From CAVQCX01 sp963775335 (GTDB lineage Bacteria; Pseudomonadota; Gammaproteobacteria; Chromatiales; Chromatiaceae), in contig CAVZIJ010000007.1 in assembly GCA_963775335.1 (NCBI GenBank), positions 62,001 to 126,000 of the forward strand: a stretch of DNA of 64,000 nucleotides. Direction: 5' to 3'. A model generated the notes under the pieces. The model worked only from the letters and a program-made list of their open reading frames with translations, did no database searches and had not been told where the DNA came from. Below are positions 17,266 to 25,804 of the stretch, piece after piece (the stretch's first letter is position 1; every line of letters starts with the position of its first letter). The translations under genes and the position numbers were made by a program.

Positions 17266-17634
17266 GTGAAGGCGCTCGGGAGAGGTTCTCGTTCGGGGGG
17301 TTACTTGACCGGTGGAAGATCTCTTAAGGACGCCTTCTTCAGCGTCTGGCTAATAGGAACAGCTGCGGCAATTCTGATCGGAACGGTTGCCTCAGCTGCG
17401 ATCGGATACTTGCTTTATGGTAGTGGAGGCATAATAGTCGGATATAGAGCTTTCGACAGACACATGTATTGGATTGTATTCCCGTATCAGACGTTCGCCT
17501 GGTGGGCCATTTATGCTTGCTCAAAGAATGCGGAGACAAAAGCAGGAAAATATCTCGCGTGGTCCGTTCTTGTGCTGATGGGGATTGCTTTCTTACAACA
17601 TCTACAAAGGTTACTCGTTAGCTCGTTCTCCTAA
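17266..17634 (+). CDS. Small membrane protein of unknown function, possibly another cassette gene
   Basis: 122 residues from GTG 17266; the frame is open further upstream to about 17157, so the start is uncertain. Three to four hydrophobic stretches are present (VWLIGTAAAILIGTVASAAIGYLL, YWIVFPYQTFAWWAIYA, YLAWSVLVLMGIAFLQHL). No family is recognised. It is less GC-rich than the chromosome and sits in the same run of small membrane genes as those at 11244 and 16538, without being clearly homologous. The upstream in-frame stretch ('PFHKAADLFNAGVTVKALG') could be the remnant of another toxin-like tail. Confidence 0.5.
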   Translation: MKALGRGSRSGGYLTGGRSLKDAFFSVWLIGTAAAILIGTVASAAIGYLLYGSGGIIVGYRAFDRHMYWIVFPYQTFAWWAIYACSKNAETKAGKYLAWSVLVLMGIAFLQHLQRLLVSSFS

Positions 17635-17697
17635 CGCATCGGAGCATTGGTGATCGCCTTTCCCTTCCCGGGATCTGCGTGCCCAACGGGGTCATGA

Positions 17698-17994
17698 GAC
17701 AAAAACCAAAGGGGCGGGACCCTGGCCGCCTGGGACCCGACCCGTCATCGGGTAAAGGTCGGCCCCTATCGCCGGGTGCGCAATCCGATGATCAGCGGGG
17801 TCGCGGTGATGCTGGCGGGCGAGGCCTTGCTCTGGGGCTCATGGGCGCTGGGACTCTGGGCCTGTGGCTTCGTGGTTGTCAATCAGGTCTATTTCTTGCT
17901 CTCGGAAGAGCCGGGGCTGGAGAGAAGGTTCGGCCAGGCGTACCGGGGCTACAAGGCGTGGGTGCCGCGGTGGATTCCGCGGTGGGGGCGTTGA
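17698..17994 (+). pseudogene. Isoprenylcysteine-carboxyl-methyltransferase-family protein, C-terminal fragment
   Basis: The frame from 17698 (after an in-frame TGA) to 17994 encodes 'KVGPYRRVRNPMISGVAVMLAGEALL', a TM stretch and 'VNQVYFLLSEEPGLERRFGQAYRGYKAWVPRW'. This is the SAM-binding C-terminal half of ICMT/PEMT-family integral membrane methyltransferases, including the conserved GPY..VRNP..SG and E-E-P motifs. The N-terminal membrane segments are absent and no suitable start exists, so it is a truncated remnant at the border between the cassette region and the next locus. Confidence 0.7.
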
Positions 17995-18289
17995 GAGGCG
18001 CTGGTGGAAAATGGAAGCTCCTTGGCAAGCGCTGGATGACCGAAGGAGCGTGCGTATCACCCTCACCCTGGCCCTCTCCCTCGAGGGAGAGGGGATCGGG
18101 GGGTCGGAGGGCACGAAGCCCCAGCCTGTGACCTCGTCGGGTGGCCGAGAGCGCCCAGGCTCGGCGTGGACGCGCCGGTCTATACTGCAGCCAGGGTCTC
18201 CGACCGGGGTCCCGCGTGGGCTCGGGTGATTGTCGCGCCCGACCGATGAGCAGTCGCGGGCTTCGTGGCTCGCTTCCCCTGGCCCGATC
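17995..18289. other. Intergenic region with an REP-like palindrome
   Basis: About 295 bp without a credible gene. It contains the palindromic CTCCCTCGAGGGAG near 18079, typical of dispersed REP-like repeats. The promoter of the following spermidine-synthase-like gene should lie here. Confidence 0.4.
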
Positions 18290-21082
18290 ATGCCGTCCCG
18301 CAATAGCCTCTATGCCGCGTTGTTCTGCCTGGGCGTCCTCGCCCAGGTGGCCCAAGCTCAGCTGGCCCGGGAATTCCTGGTGGTGTTCTATGGCAACGAG
18401 GTGAGCCTCGGGGCCTTCTTCTCGAGCTGGCTGTTCTGGGTGGCCGGGGGATCGCTCGCCGTGGCGATGCTGCGTCGGCGCTTGCGGGACCAGCGGGGTC
18501 CGCTGGTGGCCATCCTGGCGCTGCTGCCCTGGCTGCTTGCCCTGCAGATCATTCTGGTGCGCACCGCTCGGACCCTGATGGAGACGCCCTCGGCGGAGCT
18601 GCTCGGCCTGGGCGATCTGTTCGCCGCGACCTTCGTGATCACCCTGCCCACCGGCGTCGCGCTGGGTGCGGCCTTCCCACTGGCCTGTCGTCTGCTTGCG
18701 GGCACCGCGGGGGAGCGGGCGGTGAGCTTGACCTCGCGGCTCTACGTGTTCGACGCCCTGGGCGCCTTCGCTGGCGGCCTGCTGTTCACGTTCGTGATGA
18801 TCGATTGGCTGGGCGTGTGGCCGAGTCTCGGGCTCTCGGCGTTGATCGCCGCCGGGGCGGCGTTCTGGGTGGGCGGGGCCGACCGGCGGCTCCAGTGGCT
18901 GGCCGGGATCACGGCCTTCTCCGGGCTCATCGTGCTGACGCCGCCGGTCGCGGGCTGGCTGCACCGCAGCGCCGAGGCCCTGCGCTTCCACGCCATCCAG
19001 CCGGGTCTGCAGCTCGTGGACACGGTGGACACCCGGTACGGACATCTGGCGGTCGCCCGGCTCGGCACCCAGTACTCGGTCCTGCAGGATGGGCGCATCG
19101 CCACCACCTTTCCGGACCCGGAGCCGATCGCCCAGCAGGCGGCCTTCTTCCAGGCAGAGGCCTCGGCGCCGCGGCGCATTCTGCTGCTCGGTGGCGCGGC
19201 GGCCGGGGAGCTGCCGGCGGAGCTGCTGCGCTACCCGGTCGATCGCCTGGATCTGGTGGTCGACGACCGGCGTGCCTTCGACACGGTGCTGCGCTACCTG
19301 CCCGCTACTGCCCGCGCGGCGTTCGGCGATCCCCGGGTGCGCATCTTCTTTCTCGACGGGCGCCGGTTCGTCAACGAGCTGCCGGCGACGGACCTCTACG
19401 ACCTGGTCCTGGTGCTGGGGGTCGATCCGTCCAGCGCCCATGAGAACCGCTATTTCACCCGCGAGCTCTACGCCTCGGTACGCCGCGCCATGGGACCGCG
19501 CGGCGTGCTCTGCACCGCGGTGAGCAGCGCGTCGAATTATCTCGGTCGGGAGGTGCAGAGCTACGGCGCGGCGGTGCTGCGCACCCTGGAGGAGGGCATA
19601 GGCGAGGTCATCGTGGCGCCGGGGGACCAGCAGCTGCTCTGTGCCTCGCCGGCGAAGGGCCAGGTCAGTGACGACGCCGAGGTGCTGCGCAAGCGCTACG
19701 AGGCCATTCCCCTGGAGCCGCGCACCTTCCCGGCGCAGGGCTTCAGCCTGCTGCTCGAGCCCGAGCGGGTGGCGTTCGTGCGCAAGAGCCTGGAGGCAGC
19801 GGGCGGGGCGCTCAACACTGACCTGCGCCCCATCACCTACTACTTCAACATGATGCTCTGGGGCAAGTTCACGGCCTCGCACTTCGTGGAGCTGCTGCAG
19901 GGGCTGGGGCGCATGGGGCCCTGGCCCTACCTGATCCCCCTCGGCGTTTTGGTCGCGCTGCTCCTGCTGCGTCAGGGCCTGGAGGGCACGGAGCGCGAGC
20001 AGCGTCGGCGTACCAGCGGGACGCTGGCGCTCGGTGTGCTGGGATTCATCGCCATGGCGCTGCAGCTGGAGCTGATCTTCAGCTATCAGGCCCAGGTCGG
20101 GTTCGCCTTCGGTCGGATCGCCCTGCTCAACGGCCTGTTCATGACGGGCCTGGCGATCGGGGCCGGGCTGCTGGGACAGCGCTTGGCCGCCCGGCGCCGG
20201 CCGGGCCTGGCCTTCGCGGCGGTGCTCGCGCTCGTGGCCGGGGGCTGCCTCCTGCTCCCCGGGCTGATCGCTCACCTGGCCCAGTGGGGCGGCGTGGCGC
20301 CGGAGGCGGGCTATCTCGCGCTGATCACGGCGGCGGGGCTGCTGACGGGTGCGGGCTTTCCCCTGGGTCTGCACCAGGCCCATCTGGGTCACGCAGACGC
20401 GATGCGCTCCAGCGGCGTGGCGGCCGGGATCGACAACCTCGGCGGCGCCCTGGGCGCCCTGGTGACCGGCGCCCTGATGGTGCCGATCCTCGGTGTCGCC
20501 GGGGCGAGCCGCGTCCTGGCCGCGAGCGCCCTGCTGGCGCTGGTACCCTTGCTGCTGGCCGAGCCCGCGGGGCCGGCGCCCTCGGCGCTCAGGGCGCGGG
20601 GGTTTCGATCGTTCCCGGTGGTGCGGCTGTCCTGGGCCCTGGTCTATCTCACCGGCTCGATCTTCGCGCTCACCTGGGTGCTGCGCGCAACGGCCCCGGG
20701 ACCTCAGGTCCGGTTCGGCCAGGAACGTCCTGGCGGCGGTCAGCGGATCGGCCGAGCTCGAGGCCAGGGACAAGCCGGCGCCGCTCTATCTGGGCAAAGG
20801 GGGGGCCTCGGCCCCCGAGCGCACCGTCTCGCTCGCCTCTATGCCCGTGGCGGGGGAGGTGCGCGGCTATGCCGGACCGCTCAACCTGCTGGTCTCCGTG
20901 GACGAGCACGGGGTGCTCAAGGGGGCTCGCTACATCGCCTCTCAAGAGACGCCGGCCTATATCTACGGCATCGAAACCTGGCTCGCGGGGCTCGCCGGCA
21001 GGGATCTCTCGGTGGCGCCCCTCAGCCTGGCCCGGGTCGATGCGATGACCGGCGCGACGATCTCCAGCCGGGCGGCGCTTGA
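18290..21082 (+). CDS. Membrane-embedded spermidine-synthase-like protein (5' part of a frameshifted fusion gene)
   Basis: From ATG 18290 the protein starts with hydrophobic helices (MPSRNSLYAALFCLGVLAQVAQAQL...), then a spermidine-synthase-like Rossmann domain (~230-440, 'RRILLLGGAAAGELPAELL', 'YDLVLVLGVDPSSAHENRYFTRELY'), then a second set of TM helices. This TM/SpeE-like/TM layout is known in bacterial membrane proteins of unclear substrate. After about nucleotide 20700 ('FALTWVLRATAPG') the frame loses protein character, becoming an Arg/Gly-rich run to the stop at 21082. Sensible coding continues in the +1 frame with an FMN-binding domain. The natural protein therefore probably ran to 21923 as one polypeptide, and a one-base indel or sequence error separates the halves. 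Confidence 0.7.
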   Translation: MPSRNSLYAALFCLGVLAQVAQAQLAREFLVVFYGNEVSLGAFFSSWLFWVAGGSLAVAMLRRRLRDQRGPLVAILALLPWLLALQIILVRTARTLMETPSAELLGLGDLFAATFVITLPTGVALGAAFPLACRLLAGTAGERAVSLTSRLYVFDALGAFAGGLLFTFVMIDWLGVWPSLGLSALIAAGAAFWVGGADRRLQWLAGITAFSGLIVLTPPVAGWLHRSAEALRFHAIQPGLQLVDTVDTRYGHLAVARLGTQYSVLQDGRIATTFPDPEPIAQQAAFFQAEASAPRRILLLGGAAAGELPAELLRYPVDRLDLVVDDRRAFDTVLRYLPATARAAFGDPRVRIFFLDGRRFVNELPATDLYDLVLVLGVDPSSAHENRYFTRELYASVRRAMGPRGVLCTAVSSASNYLGREVQSYGAAVLRTLEEGIGEVIVAPGDQQLLCASPAKGQVSDDAEVLRKRYEAIPLEPRTFPAQGFSLLLEPERVAFVRKSLEAAGGALNTDLRPITYYFNMMLWGKFTASHFVELLQGLGRMGPWPYLIPLGVLVALLLLRQGLEGTEREQRRRTSGTLALGVLGFIAMALQLELIFSYQAQVGFAFGRIALLNGLFMTGLAIGAGLLGQRLAARRRPGLAFAAVLALVAGGCLLLPGLIAHLAQWGGVAPEAGYLALITAAGLLTGAGFPLGLHQAHLGHADAMRSSGVAAGIDNLGGALGALVTGALMVPILGVAGASRVLAASALLALVPLLLAEPAGPAPSALRARGFRSFPVVRLSWALVYLTGSIFALTWVLRATAPGPQVRFGQERPGGGQRIGRARGQGQAGAALSGQRGGLGPRAHRLARLYARGGGGARLCRTAQPAGLRGRARGAQGGSLHRLSRDAGLYLRHRNLARGARRQGSLGGAPQPGPGRCDDRRDDLQPGGA

Positions 21083-21923
21083 GACCATCAACCGCACGGC
21101 CCGAGTCGGCGCCCGCGCGGCCTTCGGGCTGGCGCTCGCCGCCCCCAAAGGGGCATCCGGAGCGCCTTGGTGGCAGTCGCTGACCGAGCCGCGGTTCCTC
21201 GGGGTCCTCACGCTGCTGGGGCTGTTCTTCCCGGTCTACCTCAGCGGGCGCGATCGGGCCCGGCTGCTCTACCAGCTCGCTGTATTCGTGGTGCTCGGGG
21301 TTGCGTTCAACTCGCTGGTGACCGAGGTCGACCTGGTAAACCTGAGCCGGGGCAATCTGCCGGCCCTGGCCTCCAACCCGACCTGGTATCTGCTGGTGGT
21401 CTTCGCGGGGGCGAGCGCGCTGTTTCTGGGTCAGGCCTACTGCGGCTACGTCTGTCCGTTCGGCGCGCTGCAGGAAGGTATCTCGCGTCTGGGTCGCTGG
21501 CTGGGGCTGCGCCGCTACGTGGACCGCCGGCTCGATCAGGCGGCCCGCTACGTCAAGTTCCTGCTGCTGGCCGGCGGGCTGGCGCTGGTGTGGATCACGG
21601 GCGAGACCGCCTGGCTGAGCTTCAATCCCATGCAGCACGTCTTCCGTCTGCAACTGCAGGACTGGATGGGCTGGCTGGTCGCGGCCGCCCTGGTCGGCTC
21701 GCTCTTCTATTACCGGTTCTGGTGCCGCTATCTGTGCCCGATGGGCGCGTTCCTCGCGCTGGGCAACAAGCTGGCGCTGCTGCAGGGACGCGCTAGATCC
21801 CGGCAGATCAAGTATTGCGACCTGGGGGTGCACGACGAGTACGACCTGGACTGCATCCGCTGCAACCGCTGCATCGACCGGGTCGATATCGGGATCAAGG
21901 AACGGACCGCAGGGTTGGACTAA
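20711..21923 (+). CDS. FMN-binding / NosR-like polyferredoxin (3' part of the frameshifted fusion gene)
   Basis: This frame has no convincing start of its own; the first ATG is within the domain, near 20840. It encodes an FMN-binding domain ('RGYAGPLNLLVSVDEHGVLKG') with a DAMTGAT flavinylation motif (D-x-x-T-G-A-T, where ApbE-type enzymes attach FMN to Thr). Several TM helices follow, bearing two CxxxCP motifs (CGYVCPFGALQ and CRYLCPMGAF) as in NosR/NapH/RnfD-type proteins, and a final CIRCNRC iron-sulfur motif. It is expected to be an inner-membrane electron-transfer module. A hairpin terminator lies 13 bp after the stop. It precedes the amrS/amrBA genes on the same strand, which suggests a shared process. 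Confidence 0.75.
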
Positions 21924-21935
21924 AATTAAAAAAGA

Positions 21936-21957
21936 CCTCACGGCTGAGGAGTTTTTT
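21936..21957 (+). terminator. Rho-independent terminator
   Basis: CCTCA-CGGC-TGAGG stem-loop followed by AG and six T; upstream A's can extend the stem. It separates the fusion gene from the amr genes. Confidence 0.75.
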
Positions 21958-22145
21958 CTGCACCGGCGCATCTAAGGTTAACGGGCGAGAATTCTCCGGT
22001 GTTCCGGGGAAAGCTCGGTAGTGGGCATGATTGGCTTGGTTGACCCCCTCAACCCGGCCCTCTTCCGGGGGGAGAGGGGCGCATTCGAGGGTGCTCCGTG
22101 CGGGGGTCTGGGCGGGCGGGGAGTCATCGGCGGATCGATGCGGAC
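21958..22145. other. Short intergenic region
   Basis: No gene is seen; this stretch presumably holds the promoter for the amr operon. Confidence 0.35.
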
Positions 22146-22394
22146 ATGACGGCAGTGGTGTTGAGGCATTGGCGGCGCGACGGCCCCCTCGGGCTGTTTC
22201 TGGCCGCGTGTCTGCTGGCGATCAGCGCCTTTCTGGCGGGGACGGGGCTGCAGCACGAGGCCCAGACCCAGGGATGGCGCCGGGTCGACACCGCCGCGAT
22301 CCTCAAGAAGATCTCTGCCGGCGACCTGCAGGATCGCGAGGCGCTCTGGTATCACGCGGTCTCCGACGAGCTGCCGGGGATCGGGAGGCGTTGA
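22146..22394 (+). CDS. Small single-TM protein of unknown function in the amr operon
   Basis: 82 residues from ATG 22146: one N-terminal TM helix (PLGLFLAACLLAISAFLAGTGL) and a short soluble tail containing 'DTAAILKKISAGDLQDREALWYH'. The family is not recognised. Its stop overlaps the start of amrS (TGATG), so it is translationally coupled and probably a real partner in this operon. Confidence 0.6.
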   Translation: MTAVVLRHWRRDGPLGLFLAACLLAISAFLAGTGLQHEAQTQGWRRVDTAAILKKISAGDLQDREALWYHAVSDELPGIGRR

Positions 22395-23371
22395 TGGGCG
22401 AGGTGGTCTGCGAGCTGTGCCCCAAGGCCTGCCGCATCCCGGAAGGCGGCGCGGGCGACTGCCGCATTCGGGTCAACCTCGGCGGAAAGCTCAGGGCGGT
22501 GACCTATGGGCGGCCCTCGGCGATCCACATCGATCCGATGGAGAAGAAGCCGCTCTTTCACTTTCATCCCGGCAGCCCCGTGTTCTCCATCGCGACCGCG
22601 GGCTGCAACCTGCACTGCAAGTTCTGCCAGAACTGGCAGCTCTCCCAGCGCGGGGCCGAGGAGATGGAGGAGATCTTCCGGGCGCCTCCGCGGGACGTGG
22701 TGGACCTGGCCCGCACAGAGGGCTGCACCTCGATCGCCTACACCTATTCCGAGCCGATCGTGTACGCGGAGTACGTTTACGACACCGCGGCCCGGGCACG
22801 CGCCCAGGGTATGTCCAACGTGTTCGTCACGGCCGGCTACATCAACCGCGAGCCCATGCGCAAGCTGGCCGGGGTGCTCGATGCCGCCAACACCGACATC
22901 AAGGCCTTCGACGACGGCTACTACCGGGACCTGTGCGGCGGCAGCCTGAAGCCGGTGCTCGACGGGCTGGTGGTTTGCCGCGAGGAGGGCATGTGGCTGG
23001 AGATCACCAACCTGATCGTCCCGACCCTCAACGACGACCTGGCCATGATCCGGCGCATGTCCCGGTGGATCCGCGACGAGCTGGGGGCGGGCACGCCGCT
23101 GCACTTCAGCCGCTTCGAGCCCATGTACCGGATGCGCAATCTGCCGCCGACCCCCCACGAGACCCTCACCAAGGCCTGGCAGGAGGCGCGCGACGCCGGG
23201 CTGGACTACGTCTACATCGGCAATCTCTACGACCGCAAAGGGGCCTCGACCTATTGCCCCAGGGATGGCACCCTGTTGATCGAGCGGATGGGCTTTCGAG
23301 TGGTCGCAAACAACTTGGTGGACGGCGCCTGCCCGACCTGCCGGCGCCCCATCCCGGGAGTCTGGACATGA
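22394..23371 (+). CDS. amrS: AmmeMemoRadiSam system radical SAM enzyme
   Basis: 325 residues, the usual length. An N-terminal 'CELCPKACRIPEGGAGDCRIR' cysteine motif is followed by the radical-SAM cluster motif CNLHCKFC (CxxxCxxC), 'YTYSEPIVYAEY', 'NTDIKAF' and a C-terminal pair of CxxC-like motifs (YCPRDGT, CPTCRRP). This is the PflA-like enzyme that accompanies Memo and AMMECR1 proteins. The reaction is not established for the family; radical SAM chemistry with a 4Fe-4S cluster and S-adenosylmethionine is expected. It overlaps both neighbours (TGATG upstream, ATGA downstream), indicating a tight operon with the secreted AmrB-AmrA fusion. Confidence 0.92.
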   Translation: MGEVVCELCPKACRIPEGGAGDCRIRVNLGGKLRAVTYGRPSAIHIDPMEKKPLFHFHPGSPVFSIATAGCNLHCKFCQNWQLSQRGAEEMEEIFRAPPRDVVDLARTEGCTSIAYTYSEPIVYAEYVYDTAARARAQGMSNVFVTAGYINREPMRKLAGVLDAANTDIKAFDDGYYRDLCGGSLKPVLDGLVVCREEGMWLEITNLIVPTLNDDLAMIRRMSRWIRDELGAGTPLHFSRFEPMYRMRNLPPTPHETLTKAWQEARDAGLDYVYIGNLYDRKGASTYCPRDGTLLIERMGFRVVANNLVDGACPTCRRPIPGVWT

Positions 23372-23568
23372 GCAGGAAGACGCTGCGCAACAGCGCCCGA
23401 AAGCGGGCCGATGCCGGCCGTCGGCGGTTTCTCCTGGGTGTGCCGGCGCTGCTGGCCGGTGCCTGGCTGGTCGGCACCGGCCAGGCCGAGATCGAGGCGC
23501 CGCGCGGGCCGCGGCTGCTGGGGCTGGATCAGGCCGATCTCTACGGCCCCCATCATCTCGCCGGTTGA
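23368..23568 (+). CDS. Small Tat-signal-like protein
   Basis: 66 residues beginning 4 bp inside amrS (ATGA overlap). A twin-arginine-like signal (GRRRFLLGVPALLAGAW) precedes a short mature region, 'APRGPRLLGLDQADLYGPHHLAG'. No family is recognised. Location between amrS and the exported Memo/AMMECR1 fusion suggests a small exported accessory. Confidence 0.6.
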   Translation: MSRKTLRNSARKRADAGRRRFLLGVPALLAGAWLVGTGQAEIEAPRGPRLLGLDQADLYGPHHLAG

Positions 23569-23581
23569 GTCGGGGTCGATC

Positions 23582-25162
23582 ATGTCGCCAATTTCGCGAT
23601 TCGGGGCTCGCCTGTGCGCGGCGCTGTGTCTCTTCTTCGGGGTGTCATCGATGGGTGCTGAACAGACAGGGCAGGCTGCGGGCTTCGGGGTGGTCAGGCC
23701 GGCAGCTTTGGCGGGCACCTGGTATCCCGCCGATCCGAAGGTACTGGCCTCGACAGTCGATGGCCTGTTGGCGCAGGCGCCCAAGTCGCAGTCGGGGCCC
23801 GACGAGCAGGTGGACGCGCTGGTGGTCCCCCACGCCGGGATGGTCTACGCCGGCCGCACCGCCGCGGCGGCGTTCAAGCTGGTCCAGGGACACAAATATG
23901 CGCGGGTGATCGTGCTCGGTCCCTCCCACCGGATGTCCTTCTCGGGGCTGGCGGTGCCGCCGGTCGATGCCTTCGAGACGCCCCTCGGAAAGATCCCCCT
24001 GGACCTGCAGGCCCTGGCCGAGCTGCGCCAGTCGCCGCTGGTGAGTGTGGTGCCCGGGGCCCACGCCCAGGAGCATTCGATCGAGATGGAGCTGCCTTAC
24101 CTGCAGCGCGCCCTGCAGCCGGGCTGGAAGCTGGTGCCCATCCTGGTCGGTCAGATGAGCGAGGCGGATTACGCGACCGCAGCCCAGCTGCTGCGTCCGC
24201 TGGACGACAAGGACACCCTGGTGGTGGTCTCCAGCGACTTCACCCACTATGGCCCGCGCTTCGACTACCTGCCGTTCGCGGCGGGGGAGGGGATCGCCGG
24301 GCGGCTGCGCAACCTGGACATGGGGCTGTTCGAGCAGATGTCGGCGTTCAATCCCAAGGGCCTCCTGGCATACAAGGAGCGCACCGGTATCACCGCCTGC
24401 GGCTTCGGCCCGATCATGGTGCTCACCGAGCTGCTCAAGGGCGAGGCGAGCCCCCGGGTGATCGACTACTCGACCAGCGGCCAGCTCACCGGCAGCTATG
24501 AGAATTCGGTGAGCTATCTCGGCGTCGGTTATTTTGAGAAGGACCCGCCGGGGGCTGCGGCCTACACCCCCCAGGAGCTTCGTACCTTGCACGGTCTGGC
24601 TTTGCGAGCGCTGAAGCTGGCGGTCGACCAGGGGGCGAGTGCGGTGGACCCCGATGCGCTGGTCAAGGATATGAATCTGCCCGACAAGCTCAAGGCGCCC
24701 GGCGCCGCTTTCGTCACCCTGCGCCAGGAGGCGGGAGATCTGAGGGGCTGCATCGGCGACATCATTCCGTACAGGCCGCTCTATGAATCGATCATCGGCA
24801 ATGCGGTGAGCGCCGCGCTCCGGGACCCGCGCTTTACGCCGGTGCGGCCGGGCGAGCTCAAGGGCCTGGAGGTCGAGATCAGCTTGCTGACCCCGCCCCG
24901 GCCCATCCCCTCTTACAAGGACTACAACGTCGCGCACCAGGGCGTCATCCTGCACGCCGAGGGGCGCCACGCGGTCTATCTCCCCGAGGTGGCCCCCAGC
25001 ATGGGCTGGAGCCGGGAGCATACCCTGAGCCAGCTGTCGCTGAAGGCGGGCCTCGATGCCGACGCCTGGAAATCGCCGGATGCCCGGTTCGAGGTGTTCA
25101 CCTCGGTGACCTACGAGGCACCCTATGCCCAAGACGCCTCGCACGTGGTGAAGGTGCATTGA
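23582..25162 (+). CDS. amrB-amrA: Exported AmmeMemoRadiSam protein: Memo (AmrB) fused to AMMECR1 (AmrA)
   Basis: 526 residues from ATG 23582 with a signal peptide (~1-25, ending SSMGA). Residues ~35-310 are a Memo domain, with metal-binding-type histidines in 'VVPHAGMVYAGRTAAAA', 'LGPSHRMSF', 'HAQEHSIEMELPYLQ' and 'SSDFTHYG'. Residues ~335-520 are an AMMECR1 domain ('AFVTLRQEAGDLRGCIGDI', the conserved L-R-G-C-I-G). Fusions of the two, with a radical SAM partner, define the AmmeMemoRadiSam set; the biochemical role is unresolved. The signal peptide places this copy in the periplasm, next to a flavin/iron-sulfur membrane protein, hinting at a redox or modification function outside the cytoplasm. 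Confidence 0.92.
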   Translation: MSPISRFGARLCAALCLFFGVSSMGAEQTGQAAGFGVVRPAALAGTWYPADPKVLASTVDGLLAQAPKSQSGPDEQVDALVVPHAGMVYAGRTAAAAFKLVQGHKYARVIVLGPSHRMSFSGLAVPPVDAFETPLGKIPLDLQALAELRQSPLVSVVPGAHAQEHSIEMELPYLQRALQPGWKLVPILVGQMSEADYATAAQLLRPLDDKDTLVVVSSDFTHYGPRFDYLPFAAGEGIAGRLRNLDMGLFEQMSAFNPKGLLAYKERTGITACGFGPIMVLTELLKGEASPRVIDYSTSGQLTGSYENSVSYLGVGYFEKDPPGAAAYTPQELRTLHGLALRALKLAVDQGASAVDPDALVKDMNLPDKLKAPGAAFVTLRQEAGDLRGCIGDIIPYRPLYESIIGNAVSAALRDPRFTPVRPGELKGLEVEISLLTPPRPIPSYKDYNVAHQGVILHAEGRHAVYLPEVAPSMGWSREHTLSQLSLKAGLDADAWKSPDARFEVFTSVTYEAPYAQDASHVVKVH

Positions 25163-25173
25163 GGCACGAGCCC

Positions 25174-25311
25174 GTAGGAGCGAGCTCCAGCTCGCGATAG
25201 AAGGCCCGGCAGGGGTGATCGCGACCTGGAGGCCGTTCCTACACGACACCGCGACATTTCGGGCCCGGAGCCCGCAGCCCGTAGGGCGGGAAAGCGAAGC
25301 GCATCCCGCCG
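25174..25311. repeat. REP-like palindromes
   Basis: GTAGGAGCGAGCTCCAGCTC ... GGCCGTTCCTAC (25174-25242) is a one-unit relative of the array at 28326: outer TAGGAGCG/CGTTCCTA arms with inner stems. A second palindrome, GGCGGGAAAGCGAAGC...TCCCGCC, lies at 25284-25311. Both are typical dispersed REP units. Confidence 0.6.
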
Positions 25312-25594
25312 AATAGTCTGTTTCAGCGGACTCCTTGCCAATCGGCGCGCGATGCCGCTATCATGCGCCTCCCTTGCCGGCGCGTAGCGCGCCTGGGTGA
25401 GCGCCGCCTGTTCGTCCGGTGGACGAACGCAGCGGCGCGAACGCCCGGCCAGGGGTGAGGCAAGCGTTTGCGAAGCATCGCTTCGCGCGAAGTCGAACGC
25501 CGAAGCAGCTGTGCTGCGAGGCTGGACAGACGGGCAGGTGGCGGGCCCAAGTCACGATTGTTCCGCCATGGATGGCGACGTAAATGTTTTCTGC
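25312..25594. other. Intergenic region upstream of tRNA-Val
   Basis: About 280 bp without a plausible gene; it must contain the tRNA promoter. Overlapping short frames on both strands are Arg/Ala-rich noise. Confidence 0.4.
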
Positions 25595-25671
25595 AGGCGC
25601 GTAGCTCAGCTGGTTAGAGCACCACCTTGACATGGTGGGGGTCGTTGGTTCGAGTCCAATCGCGCCTACCA
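25595..25671 (+). tRNA. tRNA-Val (GAC)
   Basis: A 77-nt cloverleaf with acceptor stem AGGCGCG/CGCGCCT, D-arm GCTCAGCTGGTTAGAGC, anticodon stem CCACC/GGTGG with loop TTGACAT (anticodon GAC), T-arm with GGTTCGAGTCC, discriminator A and encoded CCA at 25669-25671. Confidence 0.95.
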
Positions 25672-25804
25672 AACGCCGGCTGTCAGCGTACAGCTCTCAG
25701 TCGTCGGCCGAGCAAGCGCCGATGGCCGAAGGTTGGACGCTGGCAGCTTTTTTCGTTCATGTGGTCCCTCGTATAGACCACCACTGGCACAAGACGAGAA
25801 TCCG

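Noticed and set aside
17879..20773. 964-codon minus-strand open frame opposite the spermidine-synthase-like gene
   Set aside because: Low-complexity Gln/Arg/Gly composition without motifs; an antisense artefact of high GC, while the plus strand has clear domains.
20680..20780. Programmed ribosomal frameshift joining the two halves
   Set aside because: No slippery heptamer, stimulatory Shine-Dalgarno or pseudoknot is evident; mutation or sequencing error is simpler.
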